DNA of 64,000 nt, taken from JBMONI01 sp049324575. Its GTDB lineage: Bacteria > Omnitrophota > Omnitrophia > Omnitrophales > Aquincolibacteriaceae. The DNA lies in the NCBI GenBank assembly GCA_049324575.1, contig JBMONI010000002.1:62001-126000 (forward strand), written 5' to 3'. The notes below the pieces were generated by a model, which was given only the letters and a program-made list of their open reading frames with translations, was not told the DNA's origin and searched no databases. The number at the start of each line of letters is the position of its first letter. Position 1 is the first letter of the stretch. A program made the position numbers and the translations under genes. Shown here piece after piece: positions 37,616 to 46,055 of this stretch.

Positions 37616-37868
37616 GTATAAGCCATACAATTTGTTACGAAAAATCCACCCCTGCCGATTTAGCACTCTTTTTCAGTATAAATCCGGATCGTTTTTTCCC
37701 ATTTTCAAGTCACCGGCTAGCCCTTGGTAAAATAGGCCCTAATTCATGCTTGTTCCGATCAAAAACTAGCATTCTTGCCTCTTCCGTACATTTTCTTCGC
37801 GTAAAAAACTCGAAGATCCTCTCACAGACCCAATATCCTAACAGCGAATAGCGGCTTTCCCCGGCTCC

Positions 37869-37897
37869 GTGACATTTTCCGGAAGTTTAGGTAGAAT
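37869..37897 (+). promoter_or_regulatory. Sigma70-type promoter of gpmA
   Basis: -35 GTGACA (37869-37874), a 17-bp spacer, and -10 TAGAAT (37892-37897). The start of transcription is expected near 37904, and AAAAGGAG sits before the gpmA ATG at 37949. Confidence 0.6.
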
Positions 37898-37948
37898 ACC
37901 GCTTCCGTTTTTTTACCGTATCTTTTCACCCAGAAAAGGAGTTTTGCC

Positions 37949-38695
37949 ATGTATAAATTGGTGCTTCTGCGTCACGGCGAAAGCGTTTGGAACAAAGAGA
38001 ATCTCTTCACCGGATGGACCGATGTCGACCTTTCCGAAAAAGGCTGCCAGGAAGCGCGCGAGGCCGGACTCACCCTCAAAAAAGAGGGTTTTACTTTTGA
38101 TTATGCCTTTACCTCGGTCCTGAAACGGGCAATCCGGACGCTTTGGCTCACCACCGATGCCATGGACCTCCTGTGGCTTCCGGTCGAAAAATGCTGGCGG
38201 TTGAACGAGCGTCACTACGGAGCTTTGCAGGGACTTAATAAAAGCGACATGGCCGCAAAATACGGCGAAGAGCAAGTCAAGATCTGGCGCCGCAGCTACG
38301 ATGTCCGCCCCACCGCTCTCGAAGAGAACGATCCGCGCAATGTTCGCAAAGACCCGCGCTATGCCGGACTGAAACCCGGCGAAGTCCCTCTCACCGAATG
38401 CCTGAAGGACACGGTCGCGCGCGTCATCCCCTGCTGGAAAGAAAGGATCGCCCCCGCGATCCGGTCCGGGAAAAAGATCATCGTCGCCGCGCATGGCAAC
38501 AGCCTTCGCGCCATGGTCAAATTTCTCGATAACATTTCCGACGAAGCGATCGTCAGCATGAACATTCCGACCGGTCTTCCGCTTGTCTATGAACTTTCTT
38601 CAGACCTGAAGCCGATCAAAAATTATTATCTCGGGGACCCCGAAAAAGTAAAAGCCGCCATGGCCGCTGTCGCGAATCAAGGCAAAGCGAAATAA
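37949..38695 (+). CDS. gpmA: 2,3-bisphosphoglycerate-dependent phosphoglycerate mutase
   Basis: GpmA interconverts 3- and 2-phosphoglycerate in glycolysis. The 248-residue product has the phosphohistidine motif LLRHGESVWN, FTGWTDVDLSEKG, LNERHYGALQGLNK, the long insert VRPTALEENDPR, and the second His in VAAHGNSLRAM. All are standard for the cofactor-dependent enzyme. It has its own promoter and a good ribosome-binding site. Its promoter region is shared, divergently, with the giant gene. Confidence 0.97.
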   Translation: MYKLVLLRHGESVWNKENLFTGWTDVDLSEKGCQEAREAGLTLKKEGFTFDYAFTSVLKRAIRTLWLTTDAMDLLWLPVEKCWRLNERHYGALQGLNKSDMAAKYGEEQVKIWRRSYDVRPTALEENDPRNVRKDPRYAGLKPGEVPLTECLKDTVARVIPCWKERIAPAIRSGKKIIVAAHGNSLRAMVKFLDNISDEAIVSMNIPTGLPLVYELSSDLKPIKNYYLGDPEKVKAAMAAVANQGKAK

Positions 38696-38823
38696 GGCTT
38701 CGCCCGCCTCGAGATATTCCCGCGCGTGCTGTCCCTTTCCAGCTCCAGACCGCCCCGTTCCTCCTCGCCCGTAAAGAGTCTTTTTCCTTAATTAAAGAAT
38801 AATTACAATCTAATCGATATTAT

Positions 38824-38878
38824 TTGACAGACAACCATTAGTTGTATTATCTTGTAATCTGCATACGATATATCGAAT
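38824..38878 (+). promoter_or_regulatory. nrdA promoter with two candidate operator palindromes
   Basis: A perfect -35 TTGACA (38824-38829) precedes an AT-rich -10 region: TATTAT at 38845 (15-bp spacer) or TTATCT at 38847 (17-bp spacer). Two short inverted repeats overlap it: ACAAC/GTTGT (38831-38845) and CGATATATCG (38866-38875). Their centres are about 32 bp apart, roughly three helical turns, which is the spacing of paired NrdR boxes. Their match to the NrdR box consensus is only partial (about 11 of 16 positions for the second), so NrdR control is an inference. Confidence 0.4.
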
Positions 38879-38963
38879 ATGAATTTATACGATTTCAAAA
38901 TTGCCAGATGTTTTCAGTTCAGTTTCCGTCCTTCTTTCCGCAAACAGTCTTAAGGAGATTCTC

Positions 38964-41900
38964 ATGACCGAACTATCGACTCATCTCGCCTCGATCGCCG
39001 TCAAAAAAAGGAACGGCCAGGAAGTCCCATTCTTCGCCGTCCGGATCCAGCGCGCCATCGCCAGCGCTTTCAAAGCGCATTGCGGACTGCCGCAGGAATC
39101 CGACCTTCCCGAAGATCTTGCCCGCTCCGTGGAAAAGATCACCACCCAAGTCGTGGCCGGGTGCGAGACCGAAGCCGTCGACCGCAAGGTCCTTTTCATC
39201 GAAGACATCCAGGACACCGTCATCCGGACACTCGCTGCATCCGGCTTTCCGGAAATCGCCCAGCGCTATAAAGATTACCGTCATCTTCAGCAGACCGAAC
39301 GCCTCGAGCACCAGCGCATCACGGTCAGGAAACGGGACGGGCGGACTGTATCGTTCAAACCCGAAAAGATCACACGCGCGATCGCAAAAGCCTTCGCTGC
39401 GGAACTCGGAGAGGATCTTTTTCCCGAGACCGCGATCGAAGCCGCCTTGAAAGTTTCCGATGCCGTCATTCAAAAGGTCCGCGCCTTGAGCGCCGATGCT
39501 TTCACGGTCGACATCGAGAAGATCCAGGATCTCGCGGAACTCGCTCTGATGGAGCAGGGATTCCACGATATCGCGCAGCGCTACATCCGTTATCGCGAAG
39601 ACCGGCGCATGGCGCGCATCAGCGGGCCCTCCTCCCTCGCGGCCGAGACCTCGCAGCCTTCGCTTCGCCTCAAAAAAGCGAACGGAACTGTGCTCCCGCT
39701 CGACCTTGCGCTGCTTCGCCGGATCATTCTCGACGCCTGTTTCGGCTTTGAGGACGAAGTCTCGCCTGAGCTCATTTTGAAGGCAGCCCTCCGTAATTGT
39801 GTCGATACTATGCCGGAGGAAAAGCTGATCGACGCAGTGGCCCTCGCCGTGCGACCGCTCATCGAAAAAGACACGGCCTATTCGTATATCGCCGGGCGCG
39901 TTCTGCTCAAAAAACTTTATGAAGAGGTTCACGGCGGTCCGGCCTCCAAAGAGCTCATCCGCGGCGTCTATCCCGAGCTTTTCCGGAAGGCTGTGGTGCG
40001 CGGGATCGAAGCCGAGCGACTTTCGCCCGCCATGCAGGATTACAACCTGCAGAAGCTCGGCAAAGCCCTCCGGATGGAACGCGACGAAAGCTTTCAGTTC
40101 ATGGGCCTGCAGATCCTCTATGACCGGTATTTCCTCCATCACGACGGCGTCCGTTTTGAAACCCCGCAGATCTTTTGGATGCGGATCGCGATGGGCCTGG
40201 CCCTGAACGAAGGAAAGGCGAAGGATGACCGGGCGATCGAATTTTACGAAGTCCTTTCGACCTTTCGGTTCGTCAGCTCAACGCCGACGCTTTTCAACGC
40301 CGGGACCCTGCATCCCCAGCTTTCCTCCTGTTTCCTCACCACCGTCGCCGACGACCTCGACCATATCTTCAAAAGCATCAAGGACAACGCCATGCTCTCG
40401 AAGTGGAGCGGCGGCCTCGGGAACGACTGGACTTCGGTCCGGGCCATGGGCGCAAGAATCAAGGGCACGAACGGAAAAAGCCAGGGGATCATCCCGTTCC
40501 TCAAGGTCGCCAACGATACCGCGGTCGCCGTCAATCAGGGCGGAAAACGCCAGGGTGCGGTTTGCGCTTACCTGGAATGTTGGCATCTCGACTTCGAGGA
40601 ATTCCTCGAACTGCGAAAAAACACCGGCGATGACCGGCGGCGCACACACGATATGCACACGGCCAGCTGGATCCCGGACCTTTTCATGAAACGGGTCCTG
40701 GCCAACGGCGACTGGACCCTTTTCAGCCCGAACGAAGTCCCGGACCTCCATGATCTTACGGGAACCGCCTTCGAGGAGCGGTACCGGGGATACGAATCCG
40801 CGGCACTCGCGGGAAAACTCCGCCAATCCAAGCGCATGCCGGCCGTTGATCTCTGGCGGAAAATTCTCACCATGCTTTTCGAAACCGGCCATCCCTGGGT
40901 CACTTTCAAGGACCCCTCGAATATCCGCTCGCCGCAGGACCATCAAGGCGTCGTGCACAGCTCAAACCTCTGCACGGAGATCCTTCTCAATACGAACCGC
41001 GATGAGACCGCGGTCTGCAACCTCGGTTCGCTCAACCTGGCCGCCCACATGACTTCCGGCGGCTTCGATCGAACGCTTTTGGCCGACACGGTCGGTATCG
41101 CCATGCGCATGCTCGACAATGTCATCGACCTCAACTATTACCCGACCCCTGAGGCGAGAAACTCGAACCTCAAGCACCGGCCGGTGGGCCTCGGCCTGAT
41201 GGGTTTCCAGGATTGTCTGTACCGGATGGGTGTCAGTTACGCTTCCGACGAGGCCGTCCGCTTCGCCGATGAAAGCATGGAATTCATCTCTTATCATGCT
41301 CTCCTGGCCTCGACCGAGCTTGCGCGCGAGCGAGGCCCTTACGCGTCCTTCAAAGGTTCGAAATGGGACCGCGGGATCCTGCCGTTCGATACGCTGGCGC
41401 TCCTCGAAAAAGAACGCGGAGGCTATCTCGAGATCGACCGGTCACAAACCCTGGATTGGACCCCGGTCCGTGAGGCGATCCGCCAGCACGGCATGCGCAA
41501 TTGCAATACCATGGCGATCGCTCCGACCGCCACGATCGCCCAGATCGTCGGGATTACGCAGTCGATCGAGCCTCTCTATAAACATCTTTTCGCCAAAAGC
41601 AACCTCTCGGGCGAATTCACAGCGATCAATCCTTATCTCGTGGCCGAGCTCAAGGCCCTCGGGATCTGGGATACGGGAATGATCGATGACCTGAAATATT
41701 TCGACGGGTGCTTGGCCGAGATCGCAAGGATCCCGCAAAGCGTCAAGAACCGTTTTCCGACAGCGTTCGAGATCGATTACGAGTGGATCATCGAATGCGC
41801 GAGCAGGCGTCAGAAATGGATCGATATGGGGCAGTCCGTGAATCTGTATCTCGCGGAAGCCAGCGGCAAGAAACTGCATAGCATGTACACCCTGGCTTGG

Positions 41901-42074
41901 CAGAAAGGGTTGAAAACGACCTACTACCTGCGCTCCCTGGGCGCGACACGGATCGAGAAATCCACGCTGGACGCGAAAAAATACAAGAACACGATCGGTA
42001 AAAAAAAATTCACCCCGGAACAGACGGCCCAGTGCCGCCTCGATAACCCTGACAGTTGCGAAGCCTGTCAGTAA
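38964..42074 (+). CDS. nrdA: Ribonucleoside-diphosphate reductase, alpha subunit with three ATP-cone-like domains
   Basis: The catalytic subunit of class I ribonucleotide reductase. ATP-cone domains are seen at residues of about 10-105 (KKRNGQEVPFFAVRIQRAI) and 118-210 (RKRDGRTVSFKPEKITRAI), with a third, divergent one at about 232-325 (LKKANGTVLPLDLALLRRII). The catalytic core carries NLCTEIL (Asn-Cys-Glu triad), the substrate-cysteine region SCFLTTV and the C-terminal redox pair SCEACQ. Length is 1036 residues from ATG 38964, chosen for its AAGGAGA ribosome-binding site; an in-frame upstream start would lie in the leader. Three cones are more than the usual one or two and suggest elaborate dATP/ATP allostery. 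It is followed by nrdB after a 180-bp gap holding a repeat. Confidence 0.95.
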   Translation: MTELSTHLASIAVKKRNGQEVPFFAVRIQRAIASAFKAHCGLPQESDLPEDLARSVEKITTQVVAGCETEAVDRKVLFIEDIQDTVIRTLAASGFPEIAQRYKDYRHLQQTERLEHQRITVRKRDGRTVSFKPEKITRAIAKAFAAELGEDLFPETAIEAALKVSDAVIQKVRALSADAFTVDIEKIQDLAELALMEQGFHDIAQRYIRYREDRRMARISGPSSLAAETSQPSLRLKKANGTVLPLDLALLRRIILDACFGFEDEVSPELILKAALRNCVDTMPEEKLIDAVALAVRPLIEKDTAYSYIAGRVLLKKLYEEVHGGPASKELIRGVYPELFRKAVVRGIEAERLSPAMQDYNLQKLGKALRMERDESFQFMGLQILYDRYFLHHDGVRFETPQIFWMRIAMGLALNEGKAKDDRAIEFYEVLSTFRFVSSTPTLFNAGTLHPQLSSCFLTTVADDLDHIFKSIKDNAMLSKWSGGLGNDWTSVRAMGARIKGTNGKSQGIIPFLKVANDTAVAVNQGGKRQGAVCAYLECWHLDFEEFLELRKNTGDDRRRTHDMHTASWIPDLFMKRVLANGDWTLFSPNEVPDLHDLTGTAFEERYRGYESAALAGKLRQSKRMPAVDLWRKILTMLFETGHPWVTFKDPSNIRSPQDHQGVVHSSNLCTEILLNTNRDETAVCNLGSLNLAAHMTSGGFDRTLLADTVGIAMRMLDNVIDLNYYPTPEARNSNLKHRPVGLGLMGFQDCLYRMGVSYASDEAVRFADESMEFISYHALLASTELARERGPYASFKGSKWDRGILPFDTLALLEKERGGYLEIDRSQTLDWTPVREAIRQHGMRNCNTMAIAPTATIAQIVGITQSIEPLYKHLFAKSNLSGEFTAINPYLVAELKALGIWDTGMIDDLKYFDGCLAEIARIPQSVKNRFPTAFEIDYEWIIECASRRQKWIDMGQSVNLYLAEASGKKLHSMYTLAWQKGLKTTYYLRSLGATRIEKSTLDAKKYKNTIGKKKFTPEQTAQCRLDNPDSCEACQ

Positions 42075-42096
42075 AAGAATTTGAAATGAAAAACAG

Positions 42097-42228
42097 AAAT
42101 CCGAACACGGAAAATTCGAAACAACCGCGAAACTCTAAATTCGAAAGGGTCCAGCCCGGACGTTTTTCGGGCCTTGCATTTTCCGATTTCACGTTTGTTT
42201 CGAATCTCTTATTTATAATTTCGGATTT
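42097..42228. repeat. Imperfect long inverted repeat between nrdA and nrdB (MITE-like)
   Basis: The outer arms AAATCCGAA (42097-42105) and TTCGGATTT (42220-42228) are inverted copies. ATTCGAAACAA on the left pairs with TTGTTTCGAAT on the right. A central hairpin GCCCG/CGGGC (42144-42162) sits near the middle. The composition (AT-rich, TTCGAA-rich) differs from the flanking genes. It resembles a small non-autonomous or extragenic repeat, and no transposase is nearby. Confidence 0.6.
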
Positions 42229-42254
42229 GCCAACATCAAAATAAGGAGGCTGTG

Positions 42255-43310
42255 ATGAATAAAAAAGACTACATCATTCCGATGACCAAGGAGCGGATCC
42301 GCATCGAGGACAAGCGGATCATCAATAACAAGGCCGTCGACGTAAACCAGCTGATCCCGATCAAATATGAATGGGCATGGCAGTATTATCTCGACGGATG
42401 CGCGAACCACTGGATGCCGCAGGAGATCTCCATGCAACGTGACATCGAGCAGTGGAAAGACCCGAAAGCCTTCTCTGACGATGAGCGTCTCATGTTCAAG
42501 CGGAACCTCGGATTCTTCACGACCTCCGACACGCTTGTCGCGAACAATATCATCCTGGCGATCTACCGCTACGTCACAGCCCCCGAGATCCGCCAGTATT
42601 TCCTCCGCCAAGCCTTCGAAGAGGCTGTTCACACCCACGCTTACCAGTACATCCCGCAATCACTTGCCTTTGACGAAGGCGAGCTCTACAACATGTACCG
42701 CGAGATCCCGTCGATGCATGCCAAAGCAGAGTTCGAAGCCGAACTCACCGCTGATATCCTGAAACCGGACTTCGAAACCGACTCTTTTGAAGGCCGCCAG
42801 CGGCTTTTGAGCAATTTAATCGGTTATTACGGAGTCACCGAAGGGATCTTTTTCTACGCGGCCTTTGTCATGCTGCTTTCCTTCGGCCGGCACAACAAAT
42901 TGCCCGGCATGTGCGAGCAGGTCCAGTACATTCTCCGCGACGAAAGCATGCACCTCAATTTCGGACTGCATTTGATCAACGAGATCATCCGGGAGGAGCC
43001 GGCCATCTGGACCCCGGCTATGCGGGAAGAGACCGTACACAAATTCAAGAAAGGCGTGGAACTCGAGGTCGAATATGCCAAAGACTGTCTGCCGAACGGG
43101 CTCATGGGCCTGACCCTGGACCTGATCCGCGAATACATCCAGCATATCGCGGACCGCCGGCTCGAAAGGCTCGGGCTTCCGGTCCAGTTCCCGAAGGCCG
43201 GGAACCCTTTCCCCTGGATGAGCGAGATCATCGACCTGAGAAAAGAAAAGAATTTCTTCGAAACGCGCGTGACGGAATATCAGACCGGCGGAACGCTTGA
43301 CTGGAGCTGA
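42255..43310 (+). CDS. nrdB: Ribonucleoside-diphosphate reductase, beta subunit (Tyr-radical type)
   Basis: The radical-generating diiron (or Mn) subunit. The first helix pair gives EEAVHTHAYQYIP, with the Glu and His metal ligands and Tyr at the radical position. It is therefore not the Phe-containing class Ic type, although the EAVHTH context is reminiscent of it. The second ligand set is YILRDESMHLNFG. The C-terminal tail ends QTGGTLDWS, which should bind NrdA. Length is 351 residues. The start is ATG 42255, with AAGGAGG 5 nt upstream; GTG 42252 lies too close to the ribosome-binding site. It shares the nrdA transcript unless the repeat between them terminates it. Confidence 0.95.
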   Translation: MNKKDYIIPMTKERIRIEDKRIINNKAVDVNQLIPIKYEWAWQYYLDGCANHWMPQEISMQRDIEQWKDPKAFSDDERLMFKRNLGFFTTSDTLVANNIILAIYRYVTAPEIRQYFLRQAFEEAVHTHAYQYIPQSLAFDEGELYNMYREIPSMHAKAEFEAELTADILKPDFETDSFEGRQRLLSNLIGYYGVTEGIFFYAAFVMLLSFGRHNKLPGMCEQVQYILRDESMHLNFGLHLINEIIREEPAIWTPAMREETVHKFKKGVELEVEYAKDCLPNGLMGLTLDLIREYIQHIADRRLERLGLPVQFPKAGNPFPWMSEIIDLRKEKNFFETRVTEYQTGGTLDWS

Positions 43311-43337
43311 GCCGGCGCTATTTTCAAAAGCCCGGGC

Positions 43338-44072
43338 TCAAGACTGAATGCTGGCGATGATCCGGTCGCGGGTCTCTTCGCGCAGTTTCTCGAAGTCACC
43401 CGCCTGCAGCAATGCCGTTTCGACCGGCTCCAGGATGCGGATCCGGCAATAGACCTTGGTCGTAAAGACCCAGCTGTGCTTGGGCAAGGCATCGATCGTC
43501 CCTCCGATCGAGACCGGCAGGATCGGCAGTTTATGTTTGATCGCCAGTTTGAAAGCCCCGTTCTGAAATTCCTGGACCTCCCCCGTGCGGCTGCGTGTCC
43601 CTTCCGGAAAAAAAAGGACGGACATCCCCTTGGCCAGCCAATCGGAAGCTTCGCGATAGACTTGTTTGATGCTCGAAGCCTCACCACGACGAAGGCGGAT
43701 ATGCCGGCAAAGGCTGAGGCACCAACCGAGGGGCGGGACCTTGAAAAGACTGTCTTTAACGACCCATTTGAACTGCAGATGGGTCTGATAGATCACGGGG
43801 ATATCCCCGAGGCTCTGGTGATTCGCCACGATCACATAGGTCCGTCTGGGATCGACACGCTCCCGGCCCTCGATCTTGAGCGACCAGAAAGGGTTCGGCC
43901 GGATCATGACGTCCGACCACCAGTAGCATTGGGCATGGGCGAGGCGGCGATCGGGATCCAGCGGAAAGGTCAGCAGGACGATCACCGCCTGCACGAGGGC
44001 TAGCACGGCGGTCGTCACAAAAAAATTCAGCCAGATGAAGGGCGAGATCAGATAACAAATAAAACGGGGCAT
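43338..44072 (-). CDS. plsC: 1-acyl-sn-glycerol-3-phosphate acyltransferase
   Basis: PlsC makes phosphatidic acid at the inner membrane. The 244-residue product has an N-terminal hydrophobic helix (FFVTTAVLALVQAVIVLLTF), the HX4D motif NHQSLGD, the glycerol-phosphate motif LFFPEGTRSRTG and the ILPVSIGG block. The start is ATG 44072, with GGAGGAG about ten bases upstream; the longer in-frame extension overlaps cdaA and lacks homology. It lies 34 bp downstream of cdaA and is probably cotranscribed. A second, longer PlsC-like gene lies at 52742. Confidence 0.92.
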   Translation of the reverse strand: MPRFICYLISPFIWLNFFVTTAVLALVQAVIVLLTFPLDPDRRLAHAQCYWWSDVMIRPNPFWSLKIEGRERVDPRRTYVIVANHQSLGDIPVIYQTHLQFKWVVKDSLFKVPPLGWCLSLCRHIRLRRGEASSIKQVYREASDWLAKGMSVLFFPEGTRSRTGEVQEFQNGAFKLAIKHKLPILPVSIGGTIDALPKHSWVFTTKVYCRIRILEPVETALLQAGDFEKLREETRDRIIASIQS

Positions 44073-44106
44073 GTTCTTTTTCTCCTCCGAAGCGGCGCAG
44101 TGAATC

Positions 44107-44886
44107 TCATTTGGTCTGAAGAAAACGCGCGGGGGGTTTGATCCTCTTAGACCGCATCGCCTGATAGACCAACCGGTCGAGATCTTCTTTGGAAAGACCG
44201 CGGAACAATTGCCCGCCGAAAGCCACGCTGATCTCCCCGCGCTCTTCGGAAGCGACAAGGCTGAGCGCGTCTGCCTTTTCCGTGATGCCGATCGCCGAAC
44301 GGTGCCGGGTCCCGACCCCCAGAGGGACATTCGGACCAGAGGCCAGAGGCAGGATCACTTTCAGCGCGCGGATCCTCCCCTTGCGAATGAGGATCGCTCC
44401 GTCATGGACCGGCGATTCATGCGAAAAAAGAGAAAGCAGGATCTCCGATTTTACCTCGCCGTCGAAAGAAAAACCCTTGGAAAGGAACGGTGAAAGGTCG
44501 GAGCGTCTTTCAAGAACGATCAAAGCGCCCATCTTTTTTGCGGCCATGGCCTCGAGGGCGCGCGTGATCTCCGCCAAATAGACCGGCAAGCCAAATTTGC
44601 GGCGGAGCCGCCACCACGTCCTGAAACGCCCCCAGAGTCCCAACAGCATTTGAAAGCTGAGCAAGAGGAAGCCGAACGTCACAAGGGCCATCTGGACCCC
44701 GTCGAGAAAACGGACTGTGAGGATCCCGGTCAGGATCCATCGGACCGCGGTCCAGAGGCAAAAAGCGCCGGCCCCATAGCGTAAAAGACGGTTCCCGCAA
44801 GAATCGGCGGGATGGTAAAGAATGAAACCAAAGCCCGTGAGAAGGGCCAGCCAGAAAAGGATCGGAGTTAGCGCATCAAAATTCAT
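44107..44886 (-). CDS. cdaA: Diadenylate cyclase (c-di-AMP synthase)
   Basis: CdaA makes cyclic di-AMP from two ATP at the membrane; the messenger controls potassium and osmolyte balance. The product (259 residues) has an N-terminal part with three hydrophobic helices, then the DAC domain with the catalytic ESPVHDGAILI (DGA) and GTRHRSAIGITE (RHR) motifs. The start is ATG 44886: a TATAAT -10 lies 29 bp upstream, and an in-frame ATG at 44943 falls inside a terminator hairpin. MscL and a SulP transporter nearby also bear on osmotic or ion balance, but no link is shown. Confidence 0.93.
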   Translation of the reverse strand: MNFDALTPILFWLALLTGFGFILYHPADSCGNRLLRYGAGAFCLWTAVRWILTGILTVRFLDGVQMALVTFGFLLLSFQMLLGLWGRFRTWWRLRRKFGLPVYLAEITRALEAMAAKKMGALIVLERRSDLSPFLSKGFSFDGEVKSEILLSLFSHESPVHDGAILIRKGRIRALKVILPLASGPNVPLGVGTRHRSAIGITEKADALSLVASEERGEISVAFGGQLFRGLSKEDLDRLVYQAMRSKRIKPPARFLQTK

Positions 44887-44914
44887 AGGAAGGTCATCTC
44901 GGTCATGAAATGGG

Positions 44915-44920
44915 ATTATA
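44915..44920 (-). promoter_or_regulatory. -10 element of the cdaA-plsC promoter
   Basis: A perfect TATAAT (44920..44915) lies 29 bp before ATG 44886. The -35 position at 17 bp spacing reads GTGATG, a poor match, and overlaps the upstream terminator stem. Confidence 0.45.
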
Positions 44921-44924
44921 AACG

Positions 44925-44953
44925 AAAAGAGCCGGTTCATCACCGGCTCTTTT
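44925..44953. terminator. Bidirectional rho-independent terminator upstream of cdaA
   Basis: A perfect 12-bp stem, AAAAGAGCCGGT (44925-44936) with ACCGGCTCTTTT (44942-44953), and a 5-nt loop. U-rich ends arise in both directions. It separates the small secreted-protein gene from cdaA. Confidence 0.85.
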
Positions 44954-45000
44954 TGCTGTCTTATCTAGGGGCATCTGACAAAACTGACTTCGCGATTGTT

Positions 45001-45030
45001 CTGGAGGGCAGGTTTAAACCTGCCCTCCAG
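45001..45030. repeat. Dispersed palindromic repeat, copy 2
   Basis: A perfect 30-bp palindrome whose 20-bp core GGGCAGGTTTAAACCTGCCC is the same as in the copy at 8669-8690. Both copies lie in intergenic DNA. Confidence 0.8.
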
Positions 45031-45203
45031 GTTCTGTTAGACGCTCTATGTCATAAAAACATCCGCTACGCCTGCGAGATTAGCTTGGGATTAGGACTGC
45101 GGATTAGCCCCCGGCCTTGCGACCGTTCACCCCGGTTCAGGTTCTCCCGCTCCCGGTCACCCGGGATTTGGCGGCGTATCCTGTAAAAGATACGCGAACG
45201 CAA

Positions 45204-45572
45204 TTACATCGCGACTTCCGGAGCGACAGCAGCGGCTTCTTCAGCCACCGGAGCAACTTCTTCGGCTGCCGGCGCAGCTTCCGCTGCGACAACCTCCTCC
45301 ACGCTCACCGACACGGCCTCGAGGGTCACATCGTCCTGTTCGACGACGACATTCTGCCCCACCAAGGTCGTCGGATCCGTCACGCCTTCCGGCCACACGG
45401 TCGTATCCACATAATTCACCTGGACCGAACCATCGACCGTCGCAACCTCAAGGGCCATCGCCTCCGCATCCACGGAAACGACCGCGCCTTCCACGGTTGC
45501 GGCATACGACACGCCGCTCAACATCACCACAGCGACGACAAGCAATACCACGACTTGAAGTGTCTTTTTCAT
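45204..45572 (-). CDS. Small secreted acidic protein, unknown function (DUF5666-like beta fold)
   Basis: The first 24 residues form a signal peptide (KKTLQVVVLLVVAVVMLSG, cut near SYA-A), so the mature protein of about 98 residues is exported. It begins with short valine-rich strands (TVEGAVVSVDAEAMALEVAT, VQVNYVDTTVWPEG), resembling the small OB-like DUF5666 proteins, and ends in a low-complexity Ala/Glu/Val/Pro tail. There are no cysteines. A good GGGAGGTG ribosome-binding site precedes the ATG. The gene lies behind a structured leader RNA with its own promoter and terminator. A hairpin (GCGTATC/GATACGC, 45174-45195) follows the stop. Confidence 0.8.
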   Translation of the reverse strand: MKKTLQVVVLLVVAVVMLSGVSYAATVEGAVVSVDAEAMALEVATVDGSVQVNYVDTTVWPEGVTDPTTLVGQNVVVEQDDVTLEAVSVSVEEVVAAEAAPAAEEVAPVAEEAAAVAPEVAM

Positions 45573-45658
45573 TCAATTCACCTCCCTTCCTTTAAAGGAT
45601 CGTTCCGCGCAAAGTTCGCGCGGATCACTGATTTTTATTCAAAAAACCGTTTTTGAAT

Positions 45659-45728
45659 AAAAAAAACCATTTAATTTTAACTGCCATGCCGCTCCGCTGA
45701 GCCGGTCATCACAGCAAAATTAAATGGT
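45659..45728 (-). terminator. Terminator at the 3' end of the leader RNA
   Basis: A perfect 13-bp stem, ACCATTTAATTTT (45728..45716) with AAAATTAAATGGT (45678..45666), is followed by eight U residues. The long loop (45679-45715) contains a second GC-rich hairpin around GCTC/GAGC. Confidence 0.8.
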
Positions 45729-45870
45729 CGCTACTCTTTTGCTTCCGTCAAAACGAGACTTGCGGTCCCGTTCTGCTACCCCGGCTTTCTTCATACGGAA
45801 AGCCTTTATCTTCAATACGGGGATATTTCGGACTATGTTCTCTCCTTATGACAGGGCGATCGCAAAAACG
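45659..45870 (-). ncRNA. Structured leader RNA / candidate riboswitch, family not recognised
   Basis: About 210 nt from the predicted start to the terminator. Hairpins in transcript order: GGCTTTC/GAAAGCC (45804..45783), enclosed by CCCC/GGGG; AACGGGAC/GTCTCGTT with a CGCAA loop (45772..45752); then the terminator stem. The sequence CCGTAT(T)GAAG occurs twice, once in front of and once in the loop of the first hairpin. I tested it by eye against fluoride, SAM, TPP, FMN, cobalamin, lysine, c-di-GMP, c-di-AMP, guanidine and T-box consensus elements and found no convincing match. It may regulate the secreted protein by attenuation or act as a separate small RNA. Confidence 0.55.
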
Positions 45871-45876
45871 CGTATC

Positions 45877-45904
45877 AGACTAGCATCAAAACCTTGATTG
45901 TCAA
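45877..45904 (-). promoter_or_regulatory. Promoter of the leader RNA
   Basis: -35 TTGACA (45904..45899), a 16-bp spacer, and -10 TAGTCT (45882..45877). The start of transcription is expected near 45870. Confidence 0.6.
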
Positions 45905-46055
45905 TCGGGTATTTAGATGCTTGGGAAGGCCGATTATTCAAAAGACAAAAGCCAAACTCCCCGATGCCCGCTTAGCCTCGCGGGCTTGAAGCGTCATAAC
46001 TTATTTCAAGACAATGGGTTAGAAAAACAACGGTTCCGCTTTTCAAAAATAGACC

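Larger units (their letters stand above)
37488..37948. other. Divergent intergenic region between the giant gene and gpmA
   Basis: 461 bp without a gene. It holds the minus-strand promoter of the giant gene (37587-37615), a roughly 90-nt untranslated leader, and the plus-strand gpmA promoter (37869-37897). The AT-rich middle (37620-37860) shows no ORF, repeat or recognisable operator. Confidence 0.7.
45573..46055. other. Gene-free region holding a leader RNA
   Basis: 483 bp. The minus strand carries a promoter (45877-45904), a structured RNA (45659-45870) and a second hairpin, TTTATTCAAAAA/TTTTTGAATAAA (45634-45661). Bases 45905-46055 show no gene or motif. Confidence 0.75.

Noticed and set aside
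45659..45870. T-box or cyclic-dinucleotide riboswitch
   Set aside because: GGGACCGC weakly recalls a T-box element and cdaA is nearby, but the specifier region, the other conserved blocks and the known aptamer cores are absent.
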